Assembly (NCBI GenBank): GCA_040119125.1
Contig: JBEDTR010000001.1
Span: forward strand, 328,387 to 392,386
Origin: Pacificitalea sp040119125
GTDB taxonomy: Bacteria > Pseudomonadota > Alphaproteobacteria > Rhodobacterales > Rhodobacteraceae
Reading direction: 5' to 3'
DNA length: 64,000 bases
The notes beneath the pieces were generated by a model. That model searched no databases, was not told where the DNA came from, and saw nothing but the letters and a program-made list of their open reading frames with translations. The translations under genes and the position numbers were made by a program. Positions 41,412-50,760 of the stretch are shown piece after piece (the first letter of the stretch is position 1; the number at the start of each line of letters is the position of its first letter).

Positions 41412-42989
41412 ATGCTGTTTCTGCGCCGCTCACTTGTCGGGCTTTTTCTGTTTTCGGTGACGCTGGGGCTGATGGCCTGGGCGGGGGGTATGTTCTGGGG
41501 CGCGCTGCAAGAACGGCTGAACCGCGAAGTGCAGGCCCGCCCGGCGCGGGAGCGGGTCGTAGGGGTCAATGTGATCGAAATCGCGCCCGCCACGGTCACC
41601 CCGGTGCTGACGGCCTTTGGCGAGATCCGCAGCCGCCGCACGCTGGAACTGCGGGCGTCTGCGGCGGGGCGGGTGATTGAGCTGACCGAAAGTTTCGAGG
41701 ATGGCGGCGAGGTGCGCGCAGGGCAGGTTCTGGCGCGGATCGATCCGACGGATGCAGAGGCGGCGCTGGAACTGGCCCGCACCGATCTGGCGGAGGCCGA
41801 GGACGAATTGCGCGATGCGCGCGTCGCGGTCACGCTGGCGCAGGATGAGCTGACCGGCGCGCGCTCTCAGGCGGAGCTTCGGACGCAGGCCCTGACCCGG
41901 CAGCGCGATCTGCAATCGCGGGGCATCGGTTCGGCCGCGGCAGTGGAAGAAGCGGCGTTGCAGGCGTCAGCGGCGGAGCAATCGGTCCTGTCGCAGCGAC
42001 AGGCCATCGCCACTGCGGAAAGCCGTGTCGATCAGGCGGGCAACGCGCTGTCGCGGCAGCGGCTGGCCGTGGCGGAGGCCGAGCGGGCGCTGGCCGATAC
42101 CGAATTGCGCGCAGGTTTCGACGGGATCATGGCCGAGGTCACGGCGGTCGAAGGCGGGCTGGTCACGGAAAACGAGATCTTGGGTCAGTTGATCGACCCC
42201 GGCGCGCTGGAAGTGGCGTTCCGGGTGTCCACCTCGCAATATGCGCGGCTGCTGGACGAAAGCGGCAGTCTGATCGACCTGCCGATTGCCGTCAGTCTGG
42301 ACGTGATGGGCGAGGATCTGAGCGTCGCGGGCACGATCAGCCGGGTGTCGGCGCAGGCCGGTGAGGGGCTGACAGGGCGGCTGATCTTTGCCCGGCTGGA
42401 GCGGATCGGCGGCTTTCGCCCCGGCGATTTCGTGACCGTGCAGGTCGAGGAGCCGGAATTGCGCGACATGGTGGTGCTGCCCGCCGCCGCCGTATCCGCC
42501 ACGGGCGAGGTGCTGGTGGTGGGCGCGGATAATCGGCTGGACGTGGCGCAGGTGCAGATCGCGCGGCGACAGGGCAATGAGGTGATCGTGACGGCCTCGG
42601 GTCTGGCCGGGGCACGAGTGGTGTGCGAACGCTCGCCCCTGCTGGGCGCGGGTATCCTGACGCGGGTTTTGAATGATGAGGCCGAAGACGTCGCCGCGGA
42701 TGGCGGGCCCGAAGGCAAGCCCGAAGGCAGGCCCGGCGGCAGGCAGTCGGGGGCGCGGCAGGGGGGCGAGCGGGGTGGAAATAAACCCGGCGCTGCCGCC
42801 GACACCGCCGATGCGGCTGCGGGCGAGTTGGTGACGCTGGATGCCGAACGGCGCGCGCGGCTGGTGCAATTTGTCGAGGCCAATACCCGGATGCCGGATC
42901 AGGCCAAGGCGCGGGTGCTGGCGCAGCTTTCGGGTGATCAGGTCCCCGCCGAGCTGATCGCGCAGCTTGAATCGCGGATGGGGGGCTAG
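41412..42989 (+). CDS. RND efflux membrane fusion protein with C-terminal extension
   Basis: A 525-residue periplasmic adaptor of the HlyD/AcrA kind. An N-terminal anchor (LVGLFLFSVTLGLMAWAGGM), lipoyl-like halves (RVIELTESFEDGGEVRAGQV; FDGIMAEVTAVEGGLVTENE), a coiled-coil hairpin between them, then the beta-barrel and membrane-proximal domains to about residue 420. After a Gly/Pro/Arg/Gln-rich linker (residues ~430-465) comes an extra ~60-residue helical tail (ARLVQFVEANTRMPDQAKAR). It is followed four bases later by the RND pump gene, with which it forms an operon; no outer-membrane TolC gene is present. Confidence 0.9.
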   Translation: MLFLRRSLVGLFLFSVTLGLMAWAGGMFWGALQERLNREVQARPARERVVGVNVIEIAPATVTPVLTAFGEIRSRRTLELRASAAGRVIELTESFEDGGEVRAGQVLARIDPTDAEAALELARTDLAEAEDELRDARVAVTLAQDELTGARSQAELRTQALTRQRDLQSRGIGSAAAVEEAALQASAAEQSVLSQRQAIATAESRVDQAGNALSRQRLAVAEAERALADTELRAGFDGIMAEVTAVEGGLVTENEILGQLIDPGALEVAFRVSTSQYARLLDESGSLIDLPIAVSLDVMGEDLSVAGTISRVSAQAGEGLTGRLIFARLERIGGFRPGDFVTVQVEEPELRDMVVLPAAAVSATGEVLVVGADNRLDVAQVQIARRQGNEVIVTASGLAGARVVCERSPLLGAGILTRVLNDEAEDVAADGGPEGKPEGRPGGRQSGARQGGERGGNKPGAAADTADAAAGELVTLDAERRARLVQFVEANTRMPDQAKARVLAQLSGDQVPAELIAQLESRMGG

Positions 42990-42993
42990 TCCG

Positions 42994-45900
42994 ATGGCTG
43001 TGCGCAAGCTTGCCTCCGACAGCCGCGCCAGCGGTATCCTGAGCTACTTTACCCGCCACCGCACCGCCGCGAACCTTGTCGTGCTGCTGCTGATCGTGGC
43101 GGGGCTGGCGGCGTTTCCGCGGATGCGGGCGCAGTTTTTCCCCGACATCGTAACCGATGAAATCGATGTGTCGGTGTCATGGGACGGCGCCGGGGCGGAG
43201 GATGTGGACGGCGCGATTGTCGAATTGCTGGAGCCTGCTCTGCTGGCGGTCGAAGGGGTCGAAAGCTCGGAAAGTCGCAGCAGCGAGGGCCGCGCCAATA
43301 TTGAGCTGACCTTCGAACCGGGCTGGGACATGGGGCGCGCGTCGGATGATGTGCAACAGGCGGTGGATGCGCTGTCGAACCTGCCCGAGGATGCCGATGA
43401 CCCCCGTGTCAGTCGCGGCGGCTGGCGTGACCGGGTGACGGATGTGGTGGTGAACGGGCCGGTGGGCGTGGACCAATTGGGCCGCTTTGCCGACGAAATG
43501 GTCACGCGCCTGTTCGCCGAAGGTGTGACCCAGACCACCATTCGTGGCGTCGTCGCGCCGGAGGTTCTGGTCGAGGTGCCGACCGCCGCGCTGATCCGCA
43601 ATGATGTGAGCATGTCCGACATCGCGACCGCCATCGCAGCAGAGGCCGAGGCCGATCCGGCGGGCGATGTCGAAGGGGCCAATGCCCGTGTGCGCACCGG
43701 CACCGCCAAGCGCGCCCCCGATCAGATCGCAGGCATCGTGCTGCGCAGCAACGCCGACGGCTCCCAGCTGACGGTGGGAGATGTGGCGCAGGTGCGGGTG
43801 CTGGGTATCGACCGGGACCGCACCTATTATGTTGGCGACAATCAAGCGGTGTCGATCCGGGTGGACCGCTCGCAAAGCGGCGATGCCATCGACATTCAGC
43901 GGCAGGTCGAGGCGGTCGCAGGCGAGATGATGTTGAGCCTGCCCGAAGGCGTGCGCATCGACCTGATCCGCACCCGATCCGAGGAAATCACCGGACGGCT
44001 GGATATCTTGCTGGAAAACGGGCTGACCGGGCTGGCGCTGGTGGTGGGGCTTTTGTTTCTGTTTCTGAATGCGCGCACGGCGATCTGGGTCGCGGCGGGC
44101 ATTCCGGTCGCGATGCTGGCGGCGATCGCTTTGATGTATGCGGCGGGGCTGACGCTGAACATGATTTCGCTGTTTGCGCTGATCATCACGCTGGGCATCG
44201 TCGTGGATGACGCCATCGTGGTGGGCGAGCATGCCGATTTCCGCCATCGCAAACTGGGCGAAAGCCCTGTCGTCGCCGCCGAGACCGCAGCGCGGCGCAT
44301 GGCAGGGCCGGTGTTTTCAGCGACGGTCACCACCGTGCTGGCCTTCTCGGGATTGACGATGATCGAAGGGCGGTTCGGGGATATGATTTCCGACATTCCG
44401 TTCACGGTGATCGTGGTCTTGATCGCGTCGCTGGTGGAATGTTTCCTGATCTTGCCCAACCACATGGCCCATGCGCTGGCGGCGTCGAACCCGACGGCGT
44501 GGTATGACGCGCCGTCGCGCACGGTGAACCGGGGCTTCAACTGGGTGCAGTTGCACCTGTTCCGCCCGCTGATGCGCGGCGTGATCCGCGCGCGTTACCC
44601 GGTGCTGGCGGTGATGGTGCTGATCTTGACGACGCAGGTGGTGCTGTTCGTGCGCGGCGATGTGCAATGGCGGTTCTTCTCCTCGCCCGAGCAGCCCTCG
44701 GTTTCGGCGAATTTCGCTATGGCGCCGGGGGCGCGGCGCGAGGACACGTTCGAGCAGATGCGTATGATGCAACAGGCGGTGGCCGAAATCGGCGCGCGCT
44801 ATGAGGTGGAATACGGACTGAACCCGATTGCCTATGCGCTGGCTGAAATCGGCGGCAATACCGGGCGCGCGCTGGCCGGGTCCGAAGATAAGGACGCCGA
44901 TCAGCTTGGCTCAATGGCGGTGGAACTGATCGAGCCGGATCTGCGGCCCTATAGCTCCTACCAATTCGTGGAAGACCTGACCGCCGCCGTGCCGCAGCAT
45001 CCGCTTACCGAAACGCTGAGCTTCCGCCGCTGGGGTTCCGGGCCGGGGGGCGATTCGCTCGATGTGCAGATTTCGGGCGCGGAGGTGACCACGCTGAAGG
45101 CCGCCGCGGAGGCATTGAAAGCCGCCGTCAGCCAATTCGGCGAGGTGTCGGCGGTCGAAGATACGCTGGCCTATGACAAAGAGGAAATGGTGCTGGAACT
45201 GACCCCGCAGGGGCAGGCGCTGGGCTTTACCATCGGGGATCTGGGGCAGGTTCTGCGCAACCGTCTGGGCGGGATCGAAGCGGCGACCTATCCGGTGGGC
45301 GCGCGATCCGCAGCGATCCGGGTGGAATTGCCGGAGGCGGAATTGACCGCCGATTTCCTCGACACCACGCGGATGCGCACGGCGTCGGGCGATTATGTGC
45401 CGCTGGCCGATATCGTGAATGTCGAAACCCGCAGCGGATTTTCCACCATCCGGCGGGAAAATGGCATTCGGGTGGTGTCGGTCTTTGGCGATATCTCCGA
45501 AGACGATCCCGCCCGCGCGCAGGAGGTCACGACCCAAATCCAAGAGGAGATCCTGCCCGGTATCGAGGAGCGTTTCGGCGTCGTCACCCGCATGTCCGGG
45601 TTGGCCGAGCAGGAGCAGGATTTCCTGTCGGATGCGCTTTTGGGCTTCGGCTTCTGTCTTGCGGGGATTTATCTGACGCTTGCTTGGGTGTTTTCCAGTT
45701 GGGCACGGCCCCTGCTGATCATGGCGGTAATCCCGTTTGGGCTGGTCGGCACGATTTACGGCCATGCCGCGTGGGACATCCCGCTGTCGATGTTCACGGT
45801 TGTGGGGTTGATCGGGATGAGCGGCATTATCATCAACGATTCAATCGTGCTGGTGACCACAGTCGATGAATACGCCGCCGAAAGGGGGCTGGTGCCTGCG

Positions 45901-46425
45901 ATCATCGACGGCGTGTCGGACCGGCTGCGTCCCGTTTTGCTGACCACGCTGACCACGGTTCTGGGGCTGGCGCCGCTGCTGTATGAGCCGTCATCGCAAG
46001 CGCAATTCCTCAAACCTACGGTGGTCACGCTGGTTTACGGTCTGGGCTTTGGCATGTTGCTAGTGCTGCTGCTGGTGCCCGCATTGATGGCGATGCAGGA
46101 CGATGTGGAACGCCAATTGAGCGCGGCGCGGCGGGCGTTCCGCGGACCGGCCCGAACCCGCGCGCGGGGCGTGACACTGGCGGCCGGGGCCGGGTTGCTC
46201 GCGGTGCTGGCCGGATTCGCCGCGACGCTGGGCCATGTGCTGATGCGCGGCACGCTTTGGCCGCCCTTGGGCGAGGCGCTGACGATGACCGGCCCGTTGG
46301 GCAGCGGCATCGCGCTGGGCCTGTTCCTGATCTGGGTCGTGGGGGCGCTGTTGGTCATCTGGGTGCTGGCGGTGCTGGCGTTGACCCTGCGCGGACGCAA
46401 ACGCAACGCGGTGCCGGCGGAGTGA
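42994..46425 (+). CDS. RND family efflux permease with extra C-terminal helices
   Basis: A 1143-residue pump of the AcrB-like family. It has twelve core membrane helices with two large periplasmic loops, and the proton-relay Asp-Asp pair in TM4 (IITLGIVVDDAIVVGEHADF). After the twelfth helix an additional ~105 residues include two more hydrophobic segments (TLAAGAGLLAVLAGFAATLG and SGIALGLFLIWVVGALLVIW), not found in AcrB. Substrate unknown. Coupled with the membrane fusion gene by a four-base spacing. Convergent with the DsbD-alpha-like gene. Confidence 0.9.
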   Translation: MAVRKLASDSRASGILSYFTRHRTAANLVVLLLIVAGLAAFPRMRAQFFPDIVTDEIDVSVSWDGAGAEDVDGAIVELLEPALLAVEGVESSESRSSEGRANIELTFEPGWDMGRASDDVQQAVDALSNLPEDADDPRVSRGGWRDRVTDVVVNGPVGVDQLGRFADEMVTRLFAEGVTQTTIRGVVAPEVLVEVPTAALIRNDVSMSDIATAIAAEAEADPAGDVEGANARVRTGTAKRAPDQIAGIVLRSNADGSQLTVGDVAQVRVLGIDRDRTYYVGDNQAVSIRVDRSQSGDAIDIQRQVEAVAGEMMLSLPEGVRIDLIRTRSEEITGRLDILLENGLTGLALVVGLLFLFLNARTAIWVAAGIPVAMLAAIALMYAAGLTLNMISLFALIITLGIVVDDAIVVGEHADFRHRKLGESPVVAAETAARRMAGPVFSATVTTVLAFSGLTMIEGRFGDMISDIPFTVIVVLIASLVECFLILPNHMAHALAASNPTAWYDAPSRTVNRGFNWVQLHLFRPLMRGVIRARYPVLAVMVLILTTQVVLFVRGDVQWRFFSSPEQPSVSANFAMAPGARREDTFEQMRMMQQAVAEIGARYEVEYGLNPIAYALAEIGGNTGRALAGSEDKDADQLGSMAVELIEPDLRPYSSYQFVEDLTAAVPQHPLTETLSFRRWGSGPGGDSLDVQISGAEVTTLKAAAEALKAAVSQFGEVSAVEDTLAYDKEEMVLELTPQGQALGFTIGDLGQVLRNRLGGIEAATYPVGARSAAIRVELPEAELTADFLDTTRMRTASGDYVPLADIVNVETRSGFSTIRRENGIRVVSVFGDISEDDPARAQEVTTQIQEEILPGIEERFGVVTRMSGLAEQEQDFLSDALLGFGFCLAGIYLTLAWVFSSWARPLLIMAVIPFGLVGTIYGHAAWDIPLSMFTVVGLIGMSGIIINDSIVLVTTVDEYAAERGLVPAIIDGVSDRLRPVLLTTLTTVLGLAPLLYEPSSQAQFLKPTVVTLVYGLGFGMLLVLLLVPALMAMQDDVERQLSAARRAFRGPARTRARGVTLAAGAGLLAVLAGFAATLGHVLMRGTLWPPLGEALTMTGPLGSGIALGLFLIWVVGALLVIWVLAVLALTLRGRKRNAVPAE

Positions 46426-46503
46426 CGGGGACGTCTCCGACGGAAGACCTGCGAAGTCTTGGCCTTGTCCGAGAGCGGGGGCTCAGCGGCAAGGGCAGCT
46501 CCG

Positions 46504-47343
46504 TCAGCCGGTGCAGCCGCGCACATCGACCGCCTGCGCGCCCCCGAGGACGGTAAAGCGCAAAGCGCCGCGATCCAGTAGGAACGGCGTGGCGTTGGAA
46601 GGGACCAGTTCGGTTGTGGCGCTCAGCGTGCCGCCGCGGGCGCTGATGTCGGGATCGGATACCCAGATCGACGGGTCGGAGGGCTCGACCACCACCATGT
46701 CGCCGCGCGCCGCCGCGCCGGGCAGATGCACGGTCAGGCGCAGGCCGTCTTGGATGGGCGTGACCTCGCACCGGGCCGGGCCGACGCCGGCGCGGGCTGC
46801 GGAGAGGGGCATCTGGCGCAAGGCGGCTTCAATCAGCGGACTGGCGGTGCTGCCGCGCAGATCGGCCTTCAATGACAGCGAGACCGGCACGCAGATATCC
46901 TTGCAGACCCCCAGATCAATGCGGGTGTCGACGCGGATCGGGCGGCCCGGCACTTTGGGCGTCATCTCGATCGGCAGGACCAATTCATCATGGTAGCCGA
47001 TCGCGCTGAGCCCGTTGCTGTCAAAGATCGTCGGGCTGGGCCACATGACCGACACGGCCCCCAGATTGCGCGAGCCGTCCCAGCCAAAACGCGGCGGCAG
47101 GCCGGATTGGCCGGGGCTACGCCAGTAGGTTTTCCACCCCGGAATGAGCCGGAGATGCAGCGCCACCATGCGGGTGCCGCGTGCGGTCGGCCCGCCATCG
47201 ATCAGACGCGCGGATACGACCGGGTCCGAAGGCGCGGCGGCGCGACCGGGCGAGGTCATGAAAGGCGCGGCAGATATGGCGGCAGAGAGAGCGGCAACCG
47301 CAAGGGCGCTCCGCGCAGCGGGGAGGAAGCTGGGGATGATCAT
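46504..47343 (-). CDS. DsbD-alpha/ScsB-like thiol-disulfide domain protein
   Basis: A 279-residue exported protein with an N-terminal hydrophobic signal region (residues about 10-35) and a DsbD N-terminal immunoglobulin-like domain (LRLIPGWKTYWRSPGQSGLP; IDLGVCKDICVPVSLSL). The CxxxC pair is the probable redox site, in the ScsB-like spacing. The eight-helix and thioredoxin parts of DsbD are missing, so it is a stand-alone domain that must receive electrons from another membrane protein. A TlpA-type gene is 2.4 kb away and could be a partner. Confidence 0.85.
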   Translation of the reverse strand: MIIPSFLPAARSALAVAALSAAISAAPFMTSPGRAAAPSDPVVSARLIDGGPTARGTRMVALHLRLIPGWKTYWRSPGQSGLPPRFGWDGSRNLGAVSVMWPSPTIFDSNGLSAIGYHDELVLPIEMTPKVPGRPIRVDTRIDLGVCKDICVPVSLSLKADLRGSTASPLIEAALRQMPLSAARAGVGPARCEVTPIQDGLRLTVHLPGAAARGDMVVVEPSDPSIWVSDPDISARGGTLSATTELVPSNATPFLLDRGALRFTVLGGAQAVDVRGCTG

Positions 47344-47475
47344 GGTGCGCAGAATATGGACGGGGCCGGTTCTGGGAAATCACAACTTGGTCAGGCAGGG
47401 CGCGCTGTGACATTTGTTCGACGGATCGGCGTCGCGCCCCTTGCCTCCACCTGCCCGGAGCACCATCCTTTGTGC

Positions 47476-48054
47476 ATGCAAGACACCGAAGACGCCACAC
47501 TGGATCTGACCGGCAAGCTGCTTATCGCGATGCCCGGCATGGGCGATGCGCGCTTTGACCGCAGCGTGATTTTTGTCTGCGCTCATTCGCCCGAGGGCGC
47601 GATGGGTCTGATCATCAACAAGCCGACGCCGGATTTGGCATTTCGCGATCTGCTGGAGCAGCTCGACATCACGATGCAGGGCGATGACCGCGATATCCTT
47701 GTGCATCTGGGCGGGCCGGTCGAACACGGGCGCGGCTTTGTGCTGCATTCCGCCGAGACACCGGGGCGGGACACGAGCCTTGCCGTGGATGAGGCCTTCG
47801 CGATGACGGCGACGCTCGATATTCTGGAAGACCTCGCAACAGGGCGCGGCCCGGACCAAGCGCTGTTGGCGCTCGGATATGCGGGGTGGGGCCCCAGCCA
47901 GTTGGAGGCGGAGATCGCCAATAACGGCTGGCTGACCACGGATGCGCCCCGGGATCTGGTCTTTGCCCGCGATGCGAGCCTGAAATGGGAGAAGGCGCTG
48001 GCAACGCTGGGCATCAGCCCGCTGGTCCTATCGGCGGATGCGGGGCGCGCCTGA
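47476..48054 (+). CDS. YqgE/AlgH family protein
   Basis: A 192-residue cytosolic protein of the UPF0301 family (TGKLLIAMPGMGDARFDRSVI at the start; GPVEHGRGFVLHS and GYAGWGPSQLEAEIANNGWL further on). The family was linked to alginate regulation in Pseudomonas, but its biochemical function is unknown. The start at ATG 47476 (MQDTEDATLDLTG) suits homologues; the frame is open far upstream without similarity. A near-perfect terminator follows 29 bases after the stop. Confidence 0.93.
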   Translation: MQDTEDATLDLTGKLLIAMPGMGDARFDRSVIFVCAHSPEGAMGLIINKPTPDLAFRDLLEQLDITMQGDDRDILVHLGGPVEHGRGFVLHSAETPGRDTSLAVDEAFAMTATLDILEDLATGRGPDQALLALGYAGWGPSQLEAEIANNGWLTTDAPRDLVFARDASLKWEKALATLGISPLVLSADAGRA

Positions 48055-48082
48055 GCCGCGAGGCCGCGAAACGCCGGACAGG

Positions 48083-48119
48083 AAAAAGGCAGCACCCCGG
48101 TCCGGGTGCTGCCTTTTTT
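48083..48119 (+). terminator. Bidirectional Rho-independent terminator
   Basis: AAAAAGGCAGCACC (48083-48096) and GGTGCTGCCTTTTT (48105-48118) pair fully around an eight-base loop, with an A run on the left and a T run on the right. It should end yqgE on the plus strand and the argH-lipoprotein transcript on the minus strand. Confidence 0.92.
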
Positions 48120-48162
48120 CGTCTCAGGGGCCACGCCTTCACGTGAAACCATGCCTATCGCA

Positions 48163-48279
48163 TCAGCGTGCCGTGCTGACCGGCGACCATGCGGCGCGAT
48201 CCGGGCGGGTCGGCGCGCCGTCTACCCCGCAGGCCGCAAGCAGCCCGAGCAGGGTGAGGCTTAGCGCAAGCCGGGTCAT
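48163..48279 (-). CDS. 38-residue lipoprotein downstream of argH
   Basis: Encodes MTRLALSLTLLGLLAACGVD then an 18-residue tail ending PVSTAR. The first 17 residues are a lipoprotein signal with the lipobox LAAC (Cys17), so the mature lipoprotein would have about 22 residues. ATG 48279 overlaps the argH stop by 4 bases (ATGA). Short lipoproteins in this place, resembling LptM/YifL, are found next to argH and lysA in relatives; here lysA is elsewhere. Too small for ordinary ORF finding. Confidence 0.75.
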   Translation of the reverse strand: MTRLALSLTLLGLLAACGVDGAPTRPDRAAWSPVSTAR

Positions 48280-49673
48280 GCCAGCGCCGCCTGCCAGCGA
48301 GCGACCTGTTCGCGCACATTGGCGGGCGCAGTGCCACCGTAGGAGGTGCGGCTTGCCACGGAATTCTGCACGCCCAGGACAGTGAACACATCCTCGGTGA
48401 TTTCGGCGTGGACGTCTTGCATCTCAGCCAGCGACAGATCGGGCAGATCGCAGCCCTTGGCCTCGGCCCGACCCACAAGCGTGCCGGTGACGTGATGCGC
48501 ATCGCGGAAGGGCAGATTCAATTCGCGCACCAGCCAATCGGCCAGATCGGTGGCGGTGGAGAATCCCGAGGCGGCGGCGGCCTCCAACGCGGGGCGGTTG
48601 GCGGACATGTCGCGCACCATGCCTTCCATCGCGGCGAGGGCCAGCATCAGGTGATCGGCGGCGTCAAAGACCTGCTCTTTGTCTTCCTGCATGTCCTTGG
48701 AATAGGCCAGCGGCAGACCCTTCATCACCGTCAGCAGCGCGACGTTGGCGCCAAGGATGCGCCCGATCTTGGCGCGGATCAGCTCTGCCGCGTCGGGGTT
48801 CTTCTTTTGCGGCATGATGGAGGAGCCGGTCGAAAACCGATCCGACAGCGCGACAAAGCGGAACTGCGCGGAGGACCAGATCACCAGTTCTTCGGCCATG
48901 CGGCTGAGATGCATGGCGCAGATCGTGGCGGTCGACAGAAATTCCAGCGCGAAATCCCGATCCGACACCGCATCGAGGCTGTTGGCGGCGGGGCGATCAA
49001 AGCCAAGCGCCTCAGCCGTCATATGCCGGTCGATGGGGAAAGACGTGCCCGCCAGCGCGGCGGCACCCAGCGGGGATTCGTTCATCCGGGCACGGGCATC
49101 GCGGAAACGGTCGTGATCGCGTCCGAACATTTCCACATAGGCCATCATGTGATGCCCCCATGTGACGGGCTGCGCGGTTTGCAGATGGGTAAAGCCGGGC
49201 ATGACCCAATCGGCACCGGCCTCCGCCTGTGTCAGCAGCGCCTGCTGCAACGCGCGCAGGCCCGCCATGGCGGCATCGCATTGATCACGCACCCACAGCC
49301 GGAAATCCGTGGCGACCTGATCGTTGCGCGACCGCGCGGTATGCAGACGGCCCGCAGGGGCACCGATCAGATCCTTCAACCGGGCCTCGACATTCATGTG
49401 GATGTCTTCGAGCGCGGTGGAAAAGGTGAAACGACCCTCTTCGATCTCTGACAAGACCGTGAGCAGGCCTTCCCTGATCGTCTCTGCGTCTTTAGCGTCC
49501 ACGATGCCTTGGGCGGCCAGCATGGCGGCATGGGCGCGGGAGCCTTCGATGTCCTGACGGGCAAGCCGTTTGTCGAAGCCGATCGAGGCGTTGATCGCCT
49601 CCATGATCGCGTCGGGACCGGCGGCGAAACGCCCGCCCCACATCTGGTTTGAGCCCTGCTCGGGTTGTGTCAT
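48276..49673 (-). CDS. argH: Argininosuccinate lyase
   Basis: A 465-residue enzyme that splits argininosuccinate into arginine and fumarate, the last step of arginine synthesis. The family signature GSSIMPQKKNPDAAELIRAK is present, as are MWGGRFAAGPDAIMEAINAS at the N-terminus and LHTARSRNDQVATDFRLWV. Start ATG 49673 (MTQPEQGSNQMWGGRF); the open frame beyond it is not homologous. It is divergent from tlpA with 45 bases between start codons and is followed by a coupled lipoprotein gene. Confidence 0.97.
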   Translation of the reverse strand: MTQPEQGSNQMWGGRFAAGPDAIMEAINASIGFDKRLARQDIEGSRAHAAMLAAQGIVDAKDAETIREGLLTVLSEIEEGRFTFSTALEDIHMNVEARLKDLIGAPAGRLHTARSRNDQVATDFRLWVRDQCDAAMAGLRALQQALLTQAEAGADWVMPGFTHLQTAQPVTWGHHMMAYVEMFGRDHDRFRDARARMNESPLGAAALAGTSFPIDRHMTAEALGFDRPAANSLDAVSDRDFALEFLSTATICAMHLSRMAEELVIWSSAQFRFVALSDRFSTGSSIMPQKKNPDAAELIRAKIGRILGANVALLTVMKGLPLAYSKDMQEDKEQVFDAADHLMLALAAMEGMVRDMSANRPALEAAAASGFSTATDLADWLVRELNLPFRDAHHVTGTLVGRAEAKGCDLPDLSLAEMQDVHAEITEDVFTVLGVQNSVASRTSYGGTAPANVREQVARWQAALA

Positions 49674-49718
49674 GTGACGGAGCCCCTTGGGAATGGAAAC
49701 GACAGAAAAGAGAGACGC

Positions 49719-50309
49719 ATGAAGCGCTTGATTGCGGCCATTGTTTATACGGCGCTGGGGCTCGGCGCAATTGCGGCACCGGGAATGGTGCAGGCGGAGA
49801 CGGATATTGCCGCGCTGGAGGCGCTGCGCGATGGATCGATGAAGAAGCTGAACTTCCACGCCGCGCCAAAACCGGCGATTGAGGGCAGTTTCGTGGATGC
49901 GGGCGGCACCAGTCACGACATGGCGGATCTGCGCGGCGATGTGATCGTGCTGAACTTCTGGGCCACATGGTGCGCGCCCTGTCGCAAGGAAATGCCGATG
50001 CTGTCGGCGCTACAGGAGCGGTTTGAGGATCGCGGTGTTCGGGTGGTGACGATGGCGTCGGGGCCGAACCCGGTGCCTGCGATGAAAAGGTTTTTCGAGG
50101 AGATCGGCGTCGATAACCTGCCGCTCTACCGTGATCCGCGTCAGGGGTTGTCGCGGCAATTCGCGGTGCTGGGCCTGCCCGCCACCGTCATTCTGGATGC
50201 CGAGGGTCGGGAATTGGCGCGGATGGTCGGTGAGGCCGATTGGGACAGCGACAGCGCCATCGCGATTCTGGAGGCGCTGGCCTCCGATACGCCCGCTGAT
50301 GCCGGCTAA
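49719..50309 (+). CDS. tlpA: TlpA-family thiol-disulfide reductase
   Basis: A 196-residue exported thioredoxin-fold protein with an N-terminal signal (MKRLIAAIVYTALGLGAIAA, cleavage near VQA-ET) and the active site WATWCAPCRKEMP at about residue 87. The cis-proline is in GLPATVILDAEG. TlpA proteins reduce cysteines of cytochrome maturation and copper-site proteins in the periplasm. Start ATG 49719 after AAAGAGAG. The reading frame overlaps the next gene, hprK, by 11 bases, indicating translational coupling. Confidence 0.93.
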   Translation: MKRLIAAIVYTALGLGAIAAPGMVQAETDIAALEALRDGSMKKLNFHAAPKPAIEGSFVDAGGTSHDMADLRGDVIVLNFWATWCAPCRKEMPMLSALQERFEDRGVRVVTMASGPNPVPAMKRFFEEIGVDNLPLYRDPRQGLSRQFAVLGLPATVILDAEGRELARMVGEADWDSDSAIAILEALASDTPADAG

Positions 50310-50760
50310 GGGCTTGGGCCGTGACGGGTCGGCCGCGGCGGCGCGGGGGGAGATCATCCATGCCAGCGCGGTTGCCGTCGAGGGGCGCGCGCTACTGATC
50401 CTTGGGCCATCCGGGGCGGGCAAATCGGCGCTGGCCCTGCAGATGATCGCATTGGGCGCGGTGCTGGTGGCGGATGATCGCGTCGCGCTATCTGCGCAGC
50501 CGGACGGGGTGATCGCCGCGCCCGCCCCAAATATCGCCGGGCTGATCGAAGCGCGCGGTCTGGGGCTGATGCGGATGCCGCATTGCAGCGGTCGGGTCGT
50601 CGCGGCGTTGCAACTGGATCGCCCCGAGCCCGCGCGCCTGCCTCCTGATGACCGTAACATGCGATATTGCGAGCAGGATGTGCCCTTGCTGTTCCGGCCG
50701 CCCGGTGATCATGTGGCGGCGATAATGTTTTTGCACCTGCAGCATGGGCGAGAGGCGTGA
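50299..50760 (+). CDS. hprK: HPr kinase/phosphorylase, short alphaproteobacterial form
   Basis: A 153-residue protein equivalent to only the catalytic C-terminal domain of the ~310-residue Firmicute HprK. Walker A is GPSGAGKS (36-43); the catalytic VADDR and IEARGLGL motifs follow. It is expected to phosphorylate and dephosphorylate Ser46 of HPr, which is encoded downstream. ATG 50299 lies within the end of tlpA and has no clear Shine-Dalgarno, so translation depends on tlpA. Elsewhere in this clade hprK follows the chvIG two-component genes, absent here. Its GTGA overlap with rapZ continues the coupling. Confidence 0.9.
   Translation: MPAKGLGRDGSAAAARGEIIHASAVAVEGRALLILGPSGAGKSALALQMIALGAVLVADDRVALSAQPDGVIAAPAPNIAGLIEARGLGLMRMPHCSGRVVAALQLDRPEPARLPPDDRNMRYCEQDVPLLFRPPGDHVAAIMFLHLQHGREA

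Noticed and set aside
42967..42993. Earlier ATG for the RND pump gene
   Set aside because: It overlaps the end of the membrane fusion gene; ATG 42994 directly precedes the expected N-terminus.
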